DNA of 64,000 nt from Mesorhizobium sp. NZP2298 (GCF_013170825.1 NZ_CP033365.1:5778001-5842000); one strand, 5' to 3'. Shown: positions 16,755 to 25,548, counted from the first letter of the stretch. The notes: generated from the letters alone by a model not told the origin. Program-made: numbers and translations.

Positions 16755-18200
16755 CTATTTGCGCGTTCCCCTGACGTGGCCGCTGACCTGCACGCCGTCC
16801 TCGGCGCGCAGGTACAGAAAGCCGGGAATGGAGATCAGCGGGATGATCGCGGTCAACAGGAATACCTGGTGGAAACGTTCCGGCGTGAGCACGTGGGTCT
16901 CCCCCGCGATCAGGCCCAGCAGCATGGCTGCGATCGAGACGCCAAGCGAAACGCTGAGCTGCTGCAGCACGCCGCCAAGGCTGGTGGCGCGGCTGAGCTT
17001 GTCCGCGGGCAGGTCGGCATAGGATAGCGTGTTGGAGGTCATGAACTGGGCCGAGCGGACGATGCCGAACAGGAAGACGTAAAGGCCGATCATCCAATGC
17101 GGCGTATCGGCATTCATCAGGGCGAAACCAGCCACGGTGGCGGAGCCGACGATGGCGCTGCCGATCAGCACGGCACTGAAGCCGAAGCGACGCAGCAGCG
17201 GCGACAGCAGCGGCCGCATCAGCAAGGCGCCGAAGCTGCCGACGAATGTCAGCGAGCCCGAGGTGACCGGGCTCATGCCGAAGCCGACCTGCAACATCAG
17301 CGGCATCAGAAACGGCACGCCGTTGAGACCTACGCGGCACAGGCCGCCGGCAAGCGTGCCGACCCAGAAGGAGCGAAATCGAAACAGCGTCAGGTCGACG
17401 GCCGGTGCCACGACGCGGCGCGCATAGCGCCCGAAAGCCAGCAGCAGCAGGACGGACGCGGCCAGGACCAGCACTGTGGCTGAAACGGGAATGATCGGCC
17501 GGCCGATGTTTTCCAGCCCGAATTGCAGCAGCGCGACGCCGCATCCCACCATCAGGAACCCCGCGAAGTCGAAGCGCTGCACTGTTTCCTCGTGGAAATC
17601 GTCGACGAAGCGCAGCGCCGCCAGGATGCCAACGCAGCCAAACGGCACGTTGACGTAGAATATCCAGCGCCACGAGGCGTAGGTGGTCAGCAGGCCGCCG
17701 AGCAGCGGCCCGATGACCGGCCCCATGATGGCCGGCAAGGTCATGTAGGTCATGGCGGTGATCAGCCCGCTGCGCGGAAAGCTGCGCAGCAGGATGAGCC
17801 GCCCGACCGGCGTCATCATGGCGCCGCCCAACCCCTGCAGCGCGCGCATGGCCAGCAGCATACCGAAACTGTTGGCCATGCCGCATAGGGCCGAGCCAAG
17901 GGTGAAGGTGAACAGCGCCAGCGCGAACACCCTGCGCGCGCCGAACCTGTCGGCAAACCAGCCGCTGACGGGAATGAACACGGCGAGCGTCAGAATGTAG
18001 GTGGTAATCGCAAGGTTGAGGCGGACCGGCGTCGTGTCGAGGCTTTGCGCGATGGCCGGGATCGCGGTGGTGATGATGGTGGAGTCGAGCTGCTCCATCA
18101 GAAAGGCGATGGCGACGATGATCGGGATGATCAGCCTCAGCCGCGGATCGCGCTCGGTGGCAAATTGAGGCTGTTCCAATGCTCCGGCCAATTCCGTCAT
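16755..18200 (-). CDS. DHA2-family MFS multidrug efflux transporter (EmrB/QacA type)
   Basis: The 481-residue protein has about 14 hydrophobic segments. It has the family motifs LDSTIITTAIPAIAQSL in helix 1, WFADRFGARRVF (motif A) between helices 2 and 3, RALQGLGGAM (motif B) in helix 4 and GPLLGGLLTTYASWRWIFYVNVP (motif C region) in helices 5-6. This is the 14-helix drug:proton antiporter family of the inner membrane, usually exporting toxic cations or weak acids. No adjoining membrane-fusion protein gene is seen, so it may act alone or with partners elsewhere. The upstream ribosome site is weak. Confidence 0.9.
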   Translation of the reverse strand: MTELAGALEQPQFATERDPRLRLIIPIIVAIAFLMEQLDSTIITTAIPAIAQSLDTTPVRLNLAITTYILTLAVFIPVSGWFADRFGARRVFALALFTFTLGSALCGMANSFGMLLAMRALQGLGGAMMTPVGRLILLRSFPRSGLITAMTYMTLPAIMGPVIGPLLGGLLTTYASWRWIFYVNVPFGCVGILAALRFVDDFHEETVQRFDFAGFLMVGCGVALLQFGLENIGRPIIPVSATVLVLAASVLLLLAFGRYARRVVAPAVDLTLFRFRSFWVGTLAGGLCRVGLNGVPFLMPLMLQVGFGMSPVTSGSLTFVGSFGALLMRPLLSPLLRRFGFSAVLIGSAIVGSATVAGFALMNADTPHWMIGLYVFLFGIVRSAQFMTSNTLSYADLPADKLSRATSLGGVLQQLSVSLGVSIAAMLLGLIAGETHVLTPERFHQVFLLTAIIPLISIPGFLYLRAEDGVQVSGHVRGTRK

Positions 18201-18521
18201 GCAGGCTGCTTACAAGTTGTGGCCAAAGTGGCGCATCCCGGTTCAAAGGCAAGATTGCCTCACTTGTGCCAGCCAGCCGGGACCTGATCGCACGGACGTC
18301 TTATGGTCCGACAAATAGGTTGGGGGTAGTCCTTTCCACCCTGCCGGAAGTCAACAAATCTTGACCGGCCGCCGTGAGCGGACTGGGCACCGGCTGGACC
18401 AGCGACGTCACCCAAAGACGCTGCGCAGTTCAGCGAGCGCCGTCCCGGTTTCGTGAAGGAACGTGTCCGACGCGGGACGGCTTTCCTTCCCATATCTTTG
18501 GAACGGAAAGGAGACATTCCC
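18201..18521. other. Divergent intergenic region without recognised gene
   Basis: Between the DHA2 transporter start and the first secreted-protein gene. The ribosome site AAAGGAG at 18508-18514 belongs to the latter. A GGAAC near 18499 is too close to the start and has no -10 partner. No regulator gene or convincing operator was recognised. Confidence 0.4.
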
Positions 18522-18842
18522 ATGAAAAGACAACTCGTATTCCTCAGCTCCATCCTGCTGACCCTGGCCACCAGCGCGATCCCGTTTGCAACCGTCGCCG
18601 ATGCCGCCGTCGTCAAGCATCATTATGTCCACCTCACCGCTGCCCATGGCGGCCATTCGAATGGCGGGCATGGAGGTCACGGCGGCTGGGTTGGCGGCGG
18701 TTGGACCGGCGGCAATTCGGCCACCGGCAATGGCTGGATGGACAACTACTACAACGGTTACGGCAGCTACCATGGCTACGCTGGCGACTTCTGCGGAACC
18801 ATCGCGTGGACGCTCGACCTGTGCGGTCCCCACGGCCCCTGA
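18522..18842 (+). CDS. Secreted Gly/His-rich small protein, copy 1
   Basis: 106 residues: a signal peptide (MKRQLVFLSSILLTLATSA, cleavage near VADA) followed by a low-complexity Gly/His/Asn/Tyr-rich mature part (HGGHSNGGHGGHGGW, NGWMDNYYNGYGSY) with two Cys near the end (FCGTIAWTLDLCGP). AAAGGAG sits 7 nt before the ATG. The signal region is closely similar to that of the next gene (MKRQFVFASSVVLALAAG), so the two are tandem paralogues. It probably acts in the periplasm or outside; His-rich stretches could bind metals (inference). Confidence 0.75.
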   Translation: MKRQLVFLSSILLTLATSAIPFATVADAAVVKHHYVHLTAAHGGHSNGGHGGHGGWVGGGWTGGNSATGNGWMDNYYNGYGSYHGYAGDFCGTIAWTLDLCGPHGP

Positions 18843-18953
18843 TCGCTGACCGCACCGCCGGCCTGAGCAAGACAGGCGCCCGGATGTTCCGGGACGCCAA
18901 GGAGGCCGTTTTCCTCCCGTACGCAGTGTCGCAAACAGATAGGAGTGACGCTC

Positions 18954-19310
18954 ATGAAAAGACAATTCGTTTTCGCAAGCTCGGTCGTGCTGGCATTGGC
19001 AGCAGGCACGACTTCATTCGCCACCACGGCCGACGCCGCGTTCGTCAGGCACAATGGCGGTGGCCATGCCATGGGTCATTTCGGCGGCGGCCACTTTGGC
19101 GGCCGCCAAAGTGGCCGCCATTACGGTGGCGGGCATAGATACGCCTTTCACCACGGATATGAACGCGGTCGCCATTGGGCCGGCGGTGGCTGGAGGGGCG
19201 GCTATTACGGCGGGTACTATGATGACTACTATTGCGGACCCGTTCAGCTGGCGCTTGGGCTCTGTGTCCCATACCGCCCCTATTATTATGGCCCATTCGG
19301 AATTCTCTGA
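18954..19310 (+). CDS. Secreted Gly/His-rich small protein, copy 2
   Basis: 118 residues: a signal peptide ending near TADA, then a mature part rich in Gly, His, Arg and Tyr (GGGHAMGHFGGGHFGGRQSG; GGWRGGYYGGYYDDYYCGP) and two Cys near the C-terminus, as in copy 1. The start at 18954 is chosen because AGGAG lies 8 nt before it; GTG at 18945 is in frame but overlaps the ribosome site. A 34-nt perfect palindrome lies inside the coding region. Function unknown; possibly metal binding or cell-surface related. Confidence 0.75.
   Translation: MKRQFVFASSVVLALAAGTTSFATTADAAFVRHNGGGHAMGHFGGGHFGGRQSGRHYGGGHRYAFHHGYERGRHWAGGGWRGGYYGGYYDDYYCGPVQLALGLCVPYRPYYYGPFGIL
19086..19119. repeat. Perfect 34-nt palindrome inside the secreted-protein gene
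   Basis: Bases 19086-19102 are the exact reverse complement of 19103-19119. The core reads CCACTTTGGCGG then its complement. It encodes the HFGGRQSGRH region in frame, so it can fold as a cruciform or as a very stable hairpin in the mRNA. Confidence 0.75.
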
Positions 19311-19321
19311 TCCCTGTCCGG

Positions 19322-19349
19322 CCATGGCACCTGCGCTCTGGTGCCATGG
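19322..19349. terminator. Bidirectional hairpin between convergent genes
   Basis: Perfect 10-bp arms CCATGGCACC (19322-19331) and GGTGCCATGG (19340-19349) with an 8-nt loop lie between the ends of the secreted-protein gene and the convergent ABC ATPase gene. There is no long T tract, so it may act as a weak bidirectional terminator or mRNA-end stabiliser. Confidence 0.55.
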
Positions 19350-19383
19350 TTCCGTCGGGCTCGGAATGTCGAGCGCCCGGATG

Positions 19384-20166
19384 CTAGGCGATTTCGGGGC
19401 GCCTTGATGCCTCGCGGATCGCCTTGTGGACGCCGCGCTGCAAATCCATGAAGGTCGGGGTTTCCATCACCTCTTCCCGGCGCGGGCGTTCGATGTCGAC
19501 GTCGAAGGTCTGCATGATGCGTCCCGGACCGATCCCCATGACGACGATCCGGTCCGACAGATAGACGGCTTCCTCCACGTCATGCGTGACGAAGAGCACG
19601 GTCAGCCTGTGCTCTTCCCAGATCTGGGTCAGCAGTTCCTGCATCTGATGCCGGGTAAGAGCATCGAGCGCGCCGAAGGGCTCGTCCATCAGCAGCATCT
19701 TGGGGCGATAGGACAGCGCGCGCGCAATGGCGACACGCTGCTTCATGCCGCCCGACAGTTCGGACGGAAAGCGGTCGGCACTCTGCGACAGCTTGACGAG
19801 GTCGAGATGCTCGAGCGCGATCTCACGGCAGGCCGTGCGATCGTAACCGGCGGCCTTGAGGGCGAACTCGATGTTCTGCCGCGCCGTCAACCAGGGAAGC
19901 AGCGTGTAGGACTGGAAGACGACGCCACGGTCGAGACCAGGCTGCAGGATGGGCGCGCCATCGATGCTGAGATCGCCAGCGTCGAAGTCCTGCAGTCCGG
20001 CGACGATCGACAACAGCGTGCTCTTGCCGCAGCCCGACGTGCCGACGAGCGAGACGAACTCATTGTCGGCAAGATCGAGGTTGATGTCGCGCAGCACTTG
20101 CGTGCGCCGCTCGCCGGTGCCGAAGCTCTTGTCGAGACCGGCGATGCGCAATTTGGGAACGGTCAT
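19384..20166 (-). CDS. ABC importer ATP-binding protein, nitrate/sulfonate/taurine type
   Basis: 260 residues with Walker A GTSGCGKST, Q-loop VFQSYTLLPWLT, signature [15 protein letters not shown], Walker B LLMDEPFGALD and switch His in FVTHDVEEAVYLSDR, the TauB/SsuB/NrtD pattern. The start at 20166 is preferred to 20193 because it has AGGA 7 nt upstream and avoids overlap with the permease gene. It is third of the importer operon (binding protein, permease, ATPase). It energises uptake of the ligand bound by the 21069-22079 product, plausibly a sulfonate or similar small anion. Confidence 0.9.
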   Translation of the reverse strand: MTVPKLRIAGLDKSFGTGERRTQVLRDINLDLADNEFVSLVGTSGCGKSTLLSIVAGLQDFDAGDLSIDGAPILQPGLDRGVVFQSYTLLPWLTARQNIEFALKAAGYDRTACREIALEHLDLVKLSQSADRFPSELSGGMKQRVAIARALSYRPKMLLMDEPFGALDALTRHQMQELLTQIWEEHRLTVLFVTHDVEEAVYLSDRIVVMGIGPGRIMQTFDVDIERPRREEVMETPTFMDLQRGVHKAIREASRRPEIA

Positions 20167-20176
20167 CGGCGGTTCC

Positions 20177-21052
20177 TCATTGCGAATGGCCATCCTGGCG
20201 GAACAGGACCTTTTCCAGCGCCTTCATGACCTGATCGGTGATGAGACCGAGAAGGCCGAGCAGCAGGATGTAGCCGATGATGGTGTTGGTCTGGAAATAG
20301 CGCTGCGACACCGTGATGCGATAGCCAAGCCCCGACGTCGCCGCGACGAGTTCGGCCAGTACAAGCCAGGTCCACGCCCAGCCAAGGCTGATGCGCAGCG
20401 TATCCCAGATGCCCGGCAAGGCGCTGGGCACCACGATGCGCGTCAGGATCTTGTGGTCCGGCAGGCCGAGCGTGCGGCCAAGGCCGATGAAATCGGCGGG
20501 AACCCGCTTCACATTGTCCATGATCATCAGCACCTGCTGGAAGAAAGTGCCGATGAAGATGATCAGGAACTTTTGGGTATCGCCGGTGCCGGCCCACAGG
20601 ATGGAGAGCGGCACGAAGGCGACGACAGGCATGTAGCGGATGAAATCCACCAGCGGCTCGATGGCCGCTTCCCAGGAGCGGAAACTGCCGATCAGCACGC
20701 CGATCGGGATCGACAGCGCCGAGGCGATGAGGAAGCCGATGGAAATGCGATACGCCGAGGCCGTGAGGTCCACCCACAGCGTGCCGTCGGTGGCGAGCTT
20801 GGCGATCTGGGTCGCGACGCTGCCGGGCGACGGCAGGAAGATCGGCTTCACCCATTCCAGGCCGGTCGCCGCCCACCAGGCAAGGCCAAGCCCGACAAAG
20901 ACGGCCACCGCGATCATCAGGAAACGCGACCTCGCTATGGGGACGCCGATCCCCGAGGATCGGCGGCGCCTCGCCTGTTTCGTGGCCGCCGCTGGCGTGG
21001 GGCGCGCCGGGCCGGTTTTCGCCGGAGGCTCCGCGGGCATCTGCGTTACCAC
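20177..21052 (-). CDS. ABC importer permease, nitrate/sulfonate/taurine type
   Basis: 291 residues with a basic cytoplasmic N-terminus (KQARRRRSS) and about six membrane helices. The EAA-type coupling loop GLGRTLGLPDHKILTRIVVPSALPGI fits the ATPase interface in TauC/SsuC proteins. It sits between the binding-protein gene (16-nt gap) and the ATPase gene (10-nt gap), so the three are one transcription unit in the order binding protein, permease, ATPase. The permease probably forms a homodimer in the inner membrane. Confidence 0.9.
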   Translation of the reverse strand: MVTQMPAEPPAKTGPARPTPAAATKQARRRRSSGIGVPIARSRFLMIAVAVFVGLGLAWWAATGLEWVKPIFLPSPGSVATQIAKLATDGTLWVDLTASAYRISIGFLIASALSIPIGVLIGSFRSWEAAIEPLVDFIRYMPVVAFVPLSILWAGTGDTQKFLIIFIGTFFQQVLMIMDNVKRVPADFIGLGRTLGLPDHKILTRIVVPSALPGIWDTLRISLGWAWTWLVLAELVAATSGLGYRITVSQRYFQTNTIIGYILLLGLLGLITDQVMKALEKVLFRQDGHSQ

Positions 21053-21068
21053 CGCGATCCGGCCTTGG

Positions 21069-22079
21069 TCATTGCGCCGCCTTGACGAAGGACGGGTCGA
21101 TCATCTGCTCCGGCGTCACGTCGGCCTGCAGCAGCTTGGCGTTCTTGGCCGCCGCCTCGACGTCGGCGAAGGTCTTGGTGGTGAAATCGCCGGTGAGCGC
21201 CGTCTTGTTTTCGGCCAGCGAGTAGTAGCGCACGCCGTCGAAAGCGGTGTTCAGGTCCTTGACGTCGGAACCGACCGCCTTGGCGATGATGGCGCGGCCG
21301 CCGGGCGTGTCTGCGTTGTAATCCTTGAGTGCGGCGTCCCAGCTCTTGATCATCGCCAGCACCTGGCCGGGCCGGGACTTGATCACCTCGTCACGCACCA
21401 CCAGCACGTCGCTGATCAGGCCGGGATCCTCGCCGGCGGTGAACAGCAGCTTGACGTCCTTGTTCTGCGCCATGGCGACGGTGAGGTATGGTTCGTAAGT
21501 GACCGCGACCGGCACCTGCCCCGCGATCAGCGCGCCGCCGGCGTCGGACGCCGGCATCGGAACGGCTTTCACATCGTCGATCGACATACCGTTCTTGGCG
21601 AGCGCATATTTGAGCAGGATGTCGCTCGTCGTGCCTTCCTCGAAGGCGACCTGCTTGCCCTTGAGGTCGGCGATGGTGGTGACGTCCTTGCCTGCGATGA
21701 TGGCATCGGCCGTCATCGAGACATCGAGCAGCAGCACGATCTTCACCGGCAGGCCGGCGGCAACCATGCCCATCGCCGTGTGGGTGGCGATGTTGGCCGC
21801 GTCGAGCTGGCCGCTGGCCAAAGCGGCGTTGATGTCCTTGTCCTCGGCGAAGTTTACGATCTGGACGTCCGGCAGTCCGTTCGCCTTGAACAGGCCCTTG
21901 GCGTCGGCGACGTGCCACTGGCCATAGCCGAGCCAGGGCTCGATGCCGATCTTGAACGATCCGGCCTCGGGCGTCGTGGGAATGGCGGCATCGGCCGCGT
22001 GGGCCGCTGGCGCGGCGGCGAGCCCGATGGCGGCGGCCATCATGAGCGCGCGAAATTGTGCTGCTAGGTTACGCATCAT
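21069..22079 (-). CDS. ABC importer periplasmic binding protein, NrtA/SsuA/TauA type
   Basis: 336 residues with a signal peptide (MMRNLAAQFRALMMAAAIGL to AHAAD). The mature domain begins FKIGIEPWLGYGQWHVADAK, the pattern of SsuA/TauA/NMT1-like proteins, followed by ANIATHTAMGM and YEPYLTVAM. First gene of the importer operon. An 18-nt operator-like site lies 166 nt upstream and is shared with the dehydrogenase operon at 26322, so importer and oxidoreductases are probably co-regulated by the GntR protein between them. Ligand inferred to be a sulfonate or related anion. Confidence 0.88.
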   Translation of the reverse strand: MMRNLAAQFRALMMAAAIGLAAAPAAHAADAAIPTTPEAGSFKIGIEPWLGYGQWHVADAKGLFKANGLPDVQIVNFAEDKDINAALASGQLDAANIATHTAMGMVAAGLPVKIVLLLDVSMTADAIIAGKDVTTIADLKGKQVAFEEGTTSDILLKYALAKNGMSIDDVKAVPMPASDAGGALIAGQVPVAVTYEPYLTVAMAQNKDVKLLFTAGEDPGLISDVLVVRDEVIKSRPGQVLAMIKSWDAALKDYNADTPGGRAIIAKAVGSDVKDLNTAFDGVRYYSLAENKTALTGDFTTKTFADVEAAAKNAKLLQADVTPEQMIDPSFVKAAQ

Positions 22080-22244
22080 CCAGTTCCCCTTGATGATCAG
22101 ACCGCTTTTTTACCCAGGCATCCGGTCTGGTGAGACTGCGGGTTTCTGCTCTCGCGGCACTGTGCCTCGGCGTCTTGCCCACCACTTCATGGTGAAGTGC
22201 AGCGATATTTCAGCGGCAGCGGCAGCGGATGTCAAGACTAAAAT

Positions 22245-22262
22245 ACATACATGCATATACAA
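22245..22262. promoter_or_regulatory. Operator-like site 1 for the HutC-type GntR regulator (importer promoter)
   Basis: ACATACATGCATATACAA agrees at 15 of 18 positions with ATATACAAGCATGTACAA at 26383-26400. It is partly palindromic around the central TGCA and resembles HutC/GntR sites of the TTGTATATACAAG kind. It lies upstream of the importer operon. Confidence 0.55.
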
Positions 22263-22338
22263 GTTAGACTGGCACAGATTTCCTGGCAATTCGGCCCATC
22301 AGCCTCCCGCCATCTGTCACGCACTCGCCCTGCTGCCG

Positions 22339-23070
22339 TCAGTTGGTCTTGGTGGGGGAATAGCGGCTGCCGAGCGAGTAGCGGCTGCCGGCATAGGTCA
22401 GCTTGCTGATGGTGGCGACGATCGCGCCCGTCCATGTGCGGCGGTGCAGAAACAGGCAGCAGCTGCCGACATCGATGTTGAGATGCCGCGCCGTCTCGGC
22501 ATCGGCCGGGATGGCGGAAATGATGTGCTCGACCTCGGTCACCGGGGTCTTATGCATGAGGTAGTCGTAGGTCGCCGTCTTCGAAAAATCCTGCTTGTCG
22601 TAGTCGGGGATCAGGCTCGGATTGACGAAGCGCTCTTCCAGCTGCACCGGCAGATCGTTCTCGAAATTGACGACGACCGAGTGATAGATCGACACACGCT
22701 TCGGGAACTCGAAGGACAGCGCAAGCTCCTTTGTCGGCGTGATGGTTTCCAGCACGAGGACTTCCGAGCGATGCCGGTTGCCGCGCTCGACGATCTCGGC
22801 CGCGATGTTGTTGATCTCGATCAGCGTCGATTGCGGCCGGGGCGGCGCGATGAAGGTGCCCACACCTTGCAGCCGGATCAGGAAGCCCGCCGCGGTCAGT
22901 TCCCGCAAGGCGCGGTGAACCGTCATGCGCGAGACACCCAGCGAAACCACCAGCTCGTTCTCGGACGGCAGCTTGCGATCCTTGCCCCACTTGCCCGATC
23001 CGATGTTGGCCAGGATGTAGTCCTTCACCTTCTCGTAAAGGGGGCTTGCCGTATCGGGCAAATCGATCAT
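22339..23070 (-). CDS. GntR-family transcriptional regulator, HutC subfamily (UTRA domain)
   Basis: 243 residues: an N-terminal winged helix-turn-helix (SPLYEKVKDYILANIGSGKW then LPSENELVVSLGVSRMTVHR, LTAAGFLIRLQGVGTFI) and a C-terminal UTRA ligand-binding domain (FENDLPVQLEERFVNPSLIP; HLNIDVGSCCLFLHRRTW). AAGGA lies 8 nt upstream of the ATG. It is downstream of the dehydrogenase operon (31-nt gap to the ADH gene) and upstream of the importer, so it is probably the local repressor, induced by the pathway substrate. Two related operator-like sites are present at 22245 and 26383. Confidence 0.9.
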   Translation of the reverse strand: MIDLPDTASPLYEKVKDYILANIGSGKWGKDRKLPSENELVVSLGVSRMTVHRALRELTAAGFLIRLQGVGTFIAPPRPQSTLIEINNIAAEIVERGNRHRSEVLVLETITPTKELALSFEFPKRVSIYHSVVVNFENDLPVQLEERFVNPSLIPDYDKQDFSKTATYDYLMHKTPVTEVEHIISAIPADAETARHLNIDVGSCCLFLHRRTWTGAIVATISKLTYAGSRYSLGSRYSPTKTN

Positions 23071-23101
23071 TTCAAAATCCTTTCCGGCAATTTATCGGAA
23101 A

Positions 23102-24133
23102 TCACGCCGGCTCAACAGGTTGCCGCATGCGGATGATTGTTTTCAAGCCGTCGCTCTCCCCCGCCAACAGCCGCTCATAGGTGGCCGGAATGTCGTCGAG
23201 GCCGATCTCGCGATCGATCAGGGCCAGCAGCGGCTCGCTCAATTCACCCAGCATCCCGACAGCGTCGGGCAGTTCGTCGGCGAAGGCATGGCACCCCAGC
23301 AGCGCGATCTCGCGTTCGACCAGAAGGTTGGGATCGAAGTCGAGACGGCCATGGAAGATGCCGACCATCGCCACCGCGCTGCCGGCATCGAGAACCCCGA
23401 GCAACTGGGTGAACGCGGCGATGCTGCCGGTCGCCTCTACGGCGGCCAGCAATGGGGCATTGCCGGTCGCGGCGGCAATGGCGTCGCGGTCGAGGTCGAC
23501 GATTGTTGCGCCGGTCACCCCTGCCACGCGGGCGCAGCGCGCCTGGTTGCGGTCGGCGACAAGCACGGTGCCAGGGAAGGTTCGGGAGAGCAGCAGCGCG
23601 GCAAGACCACCGATCGGCCCGCAGCCGACGACAAGCACGGAGCCTGCCGTCTTCGGCAGACGCCGCACCGCGTGCAGCGCCACGGCAAGCGGCTCGGCCA
23701 TCGCGGCGACCCGCTCGTCAATCGCTGGATCGACACCATGCAGCAGACGCTCGGGCAACACCGCCTGCTCGGCGAAGCCGCCGTCGCAGACCTCGCCGAC
23801 GAAGCCCAGCGAGGCGCAGAGATGGCGCCGGCCAGCACGGCATTGCACGCAGTCCCCGCACCAGAAGCGGGAATCGGCAACCACCCTGTCGCCGACGGCG
23901 ATGGTGTCGACGCCCTCGCCGAGCGCGATCACCGTGCCGGTCAGTTCATGGCCGGCCGTTGAAGGCGACCGGCCTATCCATTGGCCGGTGCGGAAATTGT
24001 GGAGGTCCGAACCGCAGATGCCGGCGGCGTCGACCCTGAGTTTCACCCAGCCCGCATCCGGCGCGCCCGGCGCGGTGATGTCCTCCACCCGCAGATCGCC
24101 GGGTCCATAAAGCCGTGCCGCCTTCATCGCCAT
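23102..24133 (-). CDS. Zinc-dependent alcohol/polyol dehydrogenase (MDR family)
   Basis: 343 residues with catalytic-zinc motifs CGSDLHNF and GHELTG, four structural-zinc Cys (WCGDCVQCRAGRRHLC) and a Rossmann NAD site VVGCGPIGGLAALLL. This is the sorbitol/threonine-dehydrogenase-like branch that oxidises secondary alcohols. It starts 10 nt after the HisD-like gene and is followed by gntR. In sulfopropanediol catabolism two 2-dehydrogenases (HpsO/HpsP) act beside the HisD homologue HpsN; this protein is a candidate for such a role. The second ATG (24127) has better spacing from GGAG and may be the true start. Confidence 0.85.
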   Translation of the reverse strand: MAMKAARLYGPGDLRVEDITAPGAPDAGWVKLRVDAAGICGSDLHNFRTGQWIGRSPSTAGHELTGTVIALGEGVDTIAVGDRVVADSRFWCGDCVQCRAGRRHLCASLGFVGEVCDGGFAEQAVLPERLLHGVDPAIDERVAAMAEPLAVALHAVRRLPKTAGSVLVVGCGPIGGLAALLLSRTFPGTVLVADRNQARCARVAGVTGATIVDLDRDAIAAATGNAPLLAAVEATGSIAAFTQLLGVLDAGSAVAMVGIFHGRLDFDPNLLVEREIALLGCHAFADELPDAVGMLGELSEPLLALIDREIGLDDIPATYERLLAGESDGLKTIIRMRQPVEPA

Positions 24134-24142
24134 CGTCTCCGC

Positions 24143-25465
24143 TCAGCAGGCGAGGTAGCGGTCGCGGATCTCCGAGACCGCGTTCTCATGCGAACTGAAG
24201 CCCTCGTAGCGGGCGAGCCTGCGGGCATGTTTCGCCAATTCCGGATAGGCGGCGGAGGTGACATAGCCGACCGACGAGCGCTTGACGAAATCCGTCACTG
24301 AGAGCGGCCCATAGGTGCGCGCCCAGCGGCTGGTTGGCAGCACGGCATTTGGCCCAAGGACGAAGTTGGCAAGCGTCACCGGCGTATGCGGACCCATCAG
24401 GATTTCGGCCGCCTCGGTGATGTGCCCGAGATGCGCGAACGGCTCCTTCGACAGGATTTCCAGATGCTCCGGCGCATAGTCGTTGATGAAGCGGTAGCTG
24501 TCTTCCAGCGACGCGGTCAGCACGATGCCGCCGCGTTTTCCGGTCAGCACCGCGCGCGAAAATTCCACGCGCTGTTCGGTCATCCGCGACCAGTGCTCCG
24601 GGAGTGCGGCAAGTGCAGCCTCGGCGACCTTGCGGCTGTGCGTCACCAGATAGGCCGAGGAATCCGGCCCGTGTTCGGCCTCGATCAACAGATCGAGCGC
24701 GGCAAGGCCGCCGTCGACGCTGTCATCAGCGAAGATGACGGCTTCCGACGGGCCAGCCGGAAGACCGGTGTTGATGATCGACGACAGCACGCTCTTGGCC
24801 GCAACCACCCACGGGCTGCCGGGGCCGACGATCTTGAGCGCCTGCTTGACCGTCTCGGTGCCGTAGGCGACGGCGGCGACGGCCTGGGCGCCGCCGCATT
24901 TGTACACCGTCTGCACGCCGGCGAGACGAGCAGCCACGAGCGTCGCCGCATCCACGGAGCCATCCGATGTCGGCGGCGTCACGATGGCGATCTGCGGCAC
25001 GCCGGCAATGACCGCCGGAACCGACGTCATCATCGTCACCGACGGAAACGCACCCTTCCCGCGCGGCACGTAAAGCGCGACGGAGGCGATCGGCGTGTAG
25101 CGGTCGCCGGCATAGGCGCCCGGCCGAACTTCCTTGAGCCACATGGTTTCCGGCTTCTGCTCCTCATGGAAACGCCGGATGTTGTCGATGCCGAAGCCTA
25201 TGCTTTCCACGACCTCTTTTTCGACCTTGTCGAATGCGGCGTCGAACTCGGCTTCCGAGACCTTCAGCCCGCCCTCCGTGACATCAGCCTTGTCGAGTTC
25301 CCTGGCGAAGCGGATCAGCGCGGCATCGCCCTCGTCCTTGACGGCCTGGATGATCGGGCGGACCTTTTCGACGAAGACAGACAGATCGCTCTCGGCGCGT
25401 TTCAGCAGGCCGCCCCGCTGGGTGTTGTCGAGGGATGACAGATCGTGGAAGCTGATGTCGGACAT
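24143..25465 (-). CDS. HisD-family (histidinol-dehydrogenase-like) oxidoreductase, probably catabolic (HpsN-like)
   Basis: 440 residues, full-length HisD fold. The catalytic Glu-His pair is kept (YAPEHLEI, Glu333-His334), as are AEHGPDS (His265) and the C-terminal zinc His (His426 in FSSHENAV). The zinc ligands Gln259 and Asp360 of E. coli HisD correspond to Glu262 (IEAEH) and Asn367 (LANF), and the histidinol-binding His367 to Ala374 (GPNAVLPT). That argues against histidine synthesis. Sulfopropanediol-3-dehydrogenase HpsN is a known HisD relative. Flanked by ADH and SDR genes and near a Tau-type importer. The start at 25465 has AGGA 7 nt upstream. Confidence 0.82.
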   Translation of the reverse strand: MSDISFHDLSSLDNTQRGGLLKRAESDLSVFVEKVRPIIQAVKDEGDAALIRFARELDKADVTEGGLKVSEAEFDAAFDKVEKEVVESIGFGIDNIRRFHEEQKPETMWLKEVRPGAYAGDRYTPIASVALYVPRGKGAFPSVTMMTSVPAVIAGVPQIAIVTPPTSDGSVDAATLVAARLAGVQTVYKCGGAQAVAAVAYGTETVKQALKIVGPGSPWVVAAKSVLSSIINTGLPAGPSEAVIFADDSVDGGLAALDLLIEAEHGPDSSAYLVTHSRKVAEAALAALPEHWSRMTEQRVEFSRAVLTGKRGGIVLTASLEDSYRFINDYAPEHLEILSKEPFAHLGHITEAAEILMGPHTPVTLANFVLGPNAVLPTSRWARTYGPLSVTDFVKRSSVGYVTSAAYPELAKHARRLARYEGFSSHENAVSEIRDRYLAC

Positions 25466-25548
25466 GGATATTCCTCGTTGTTGGAACGCAATGTGCCGGC
25501 CGGTCACAGTGCGAAAGATTTTGATTTCGAACCTTGGTGCGAGCCGCC

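Noticed and set aside
18499..18503. GGAAC before the first secreted-protein gene
   Set aside because: It lies only about 20 nt from the start codon, leaving no room for a -10 element and leader.
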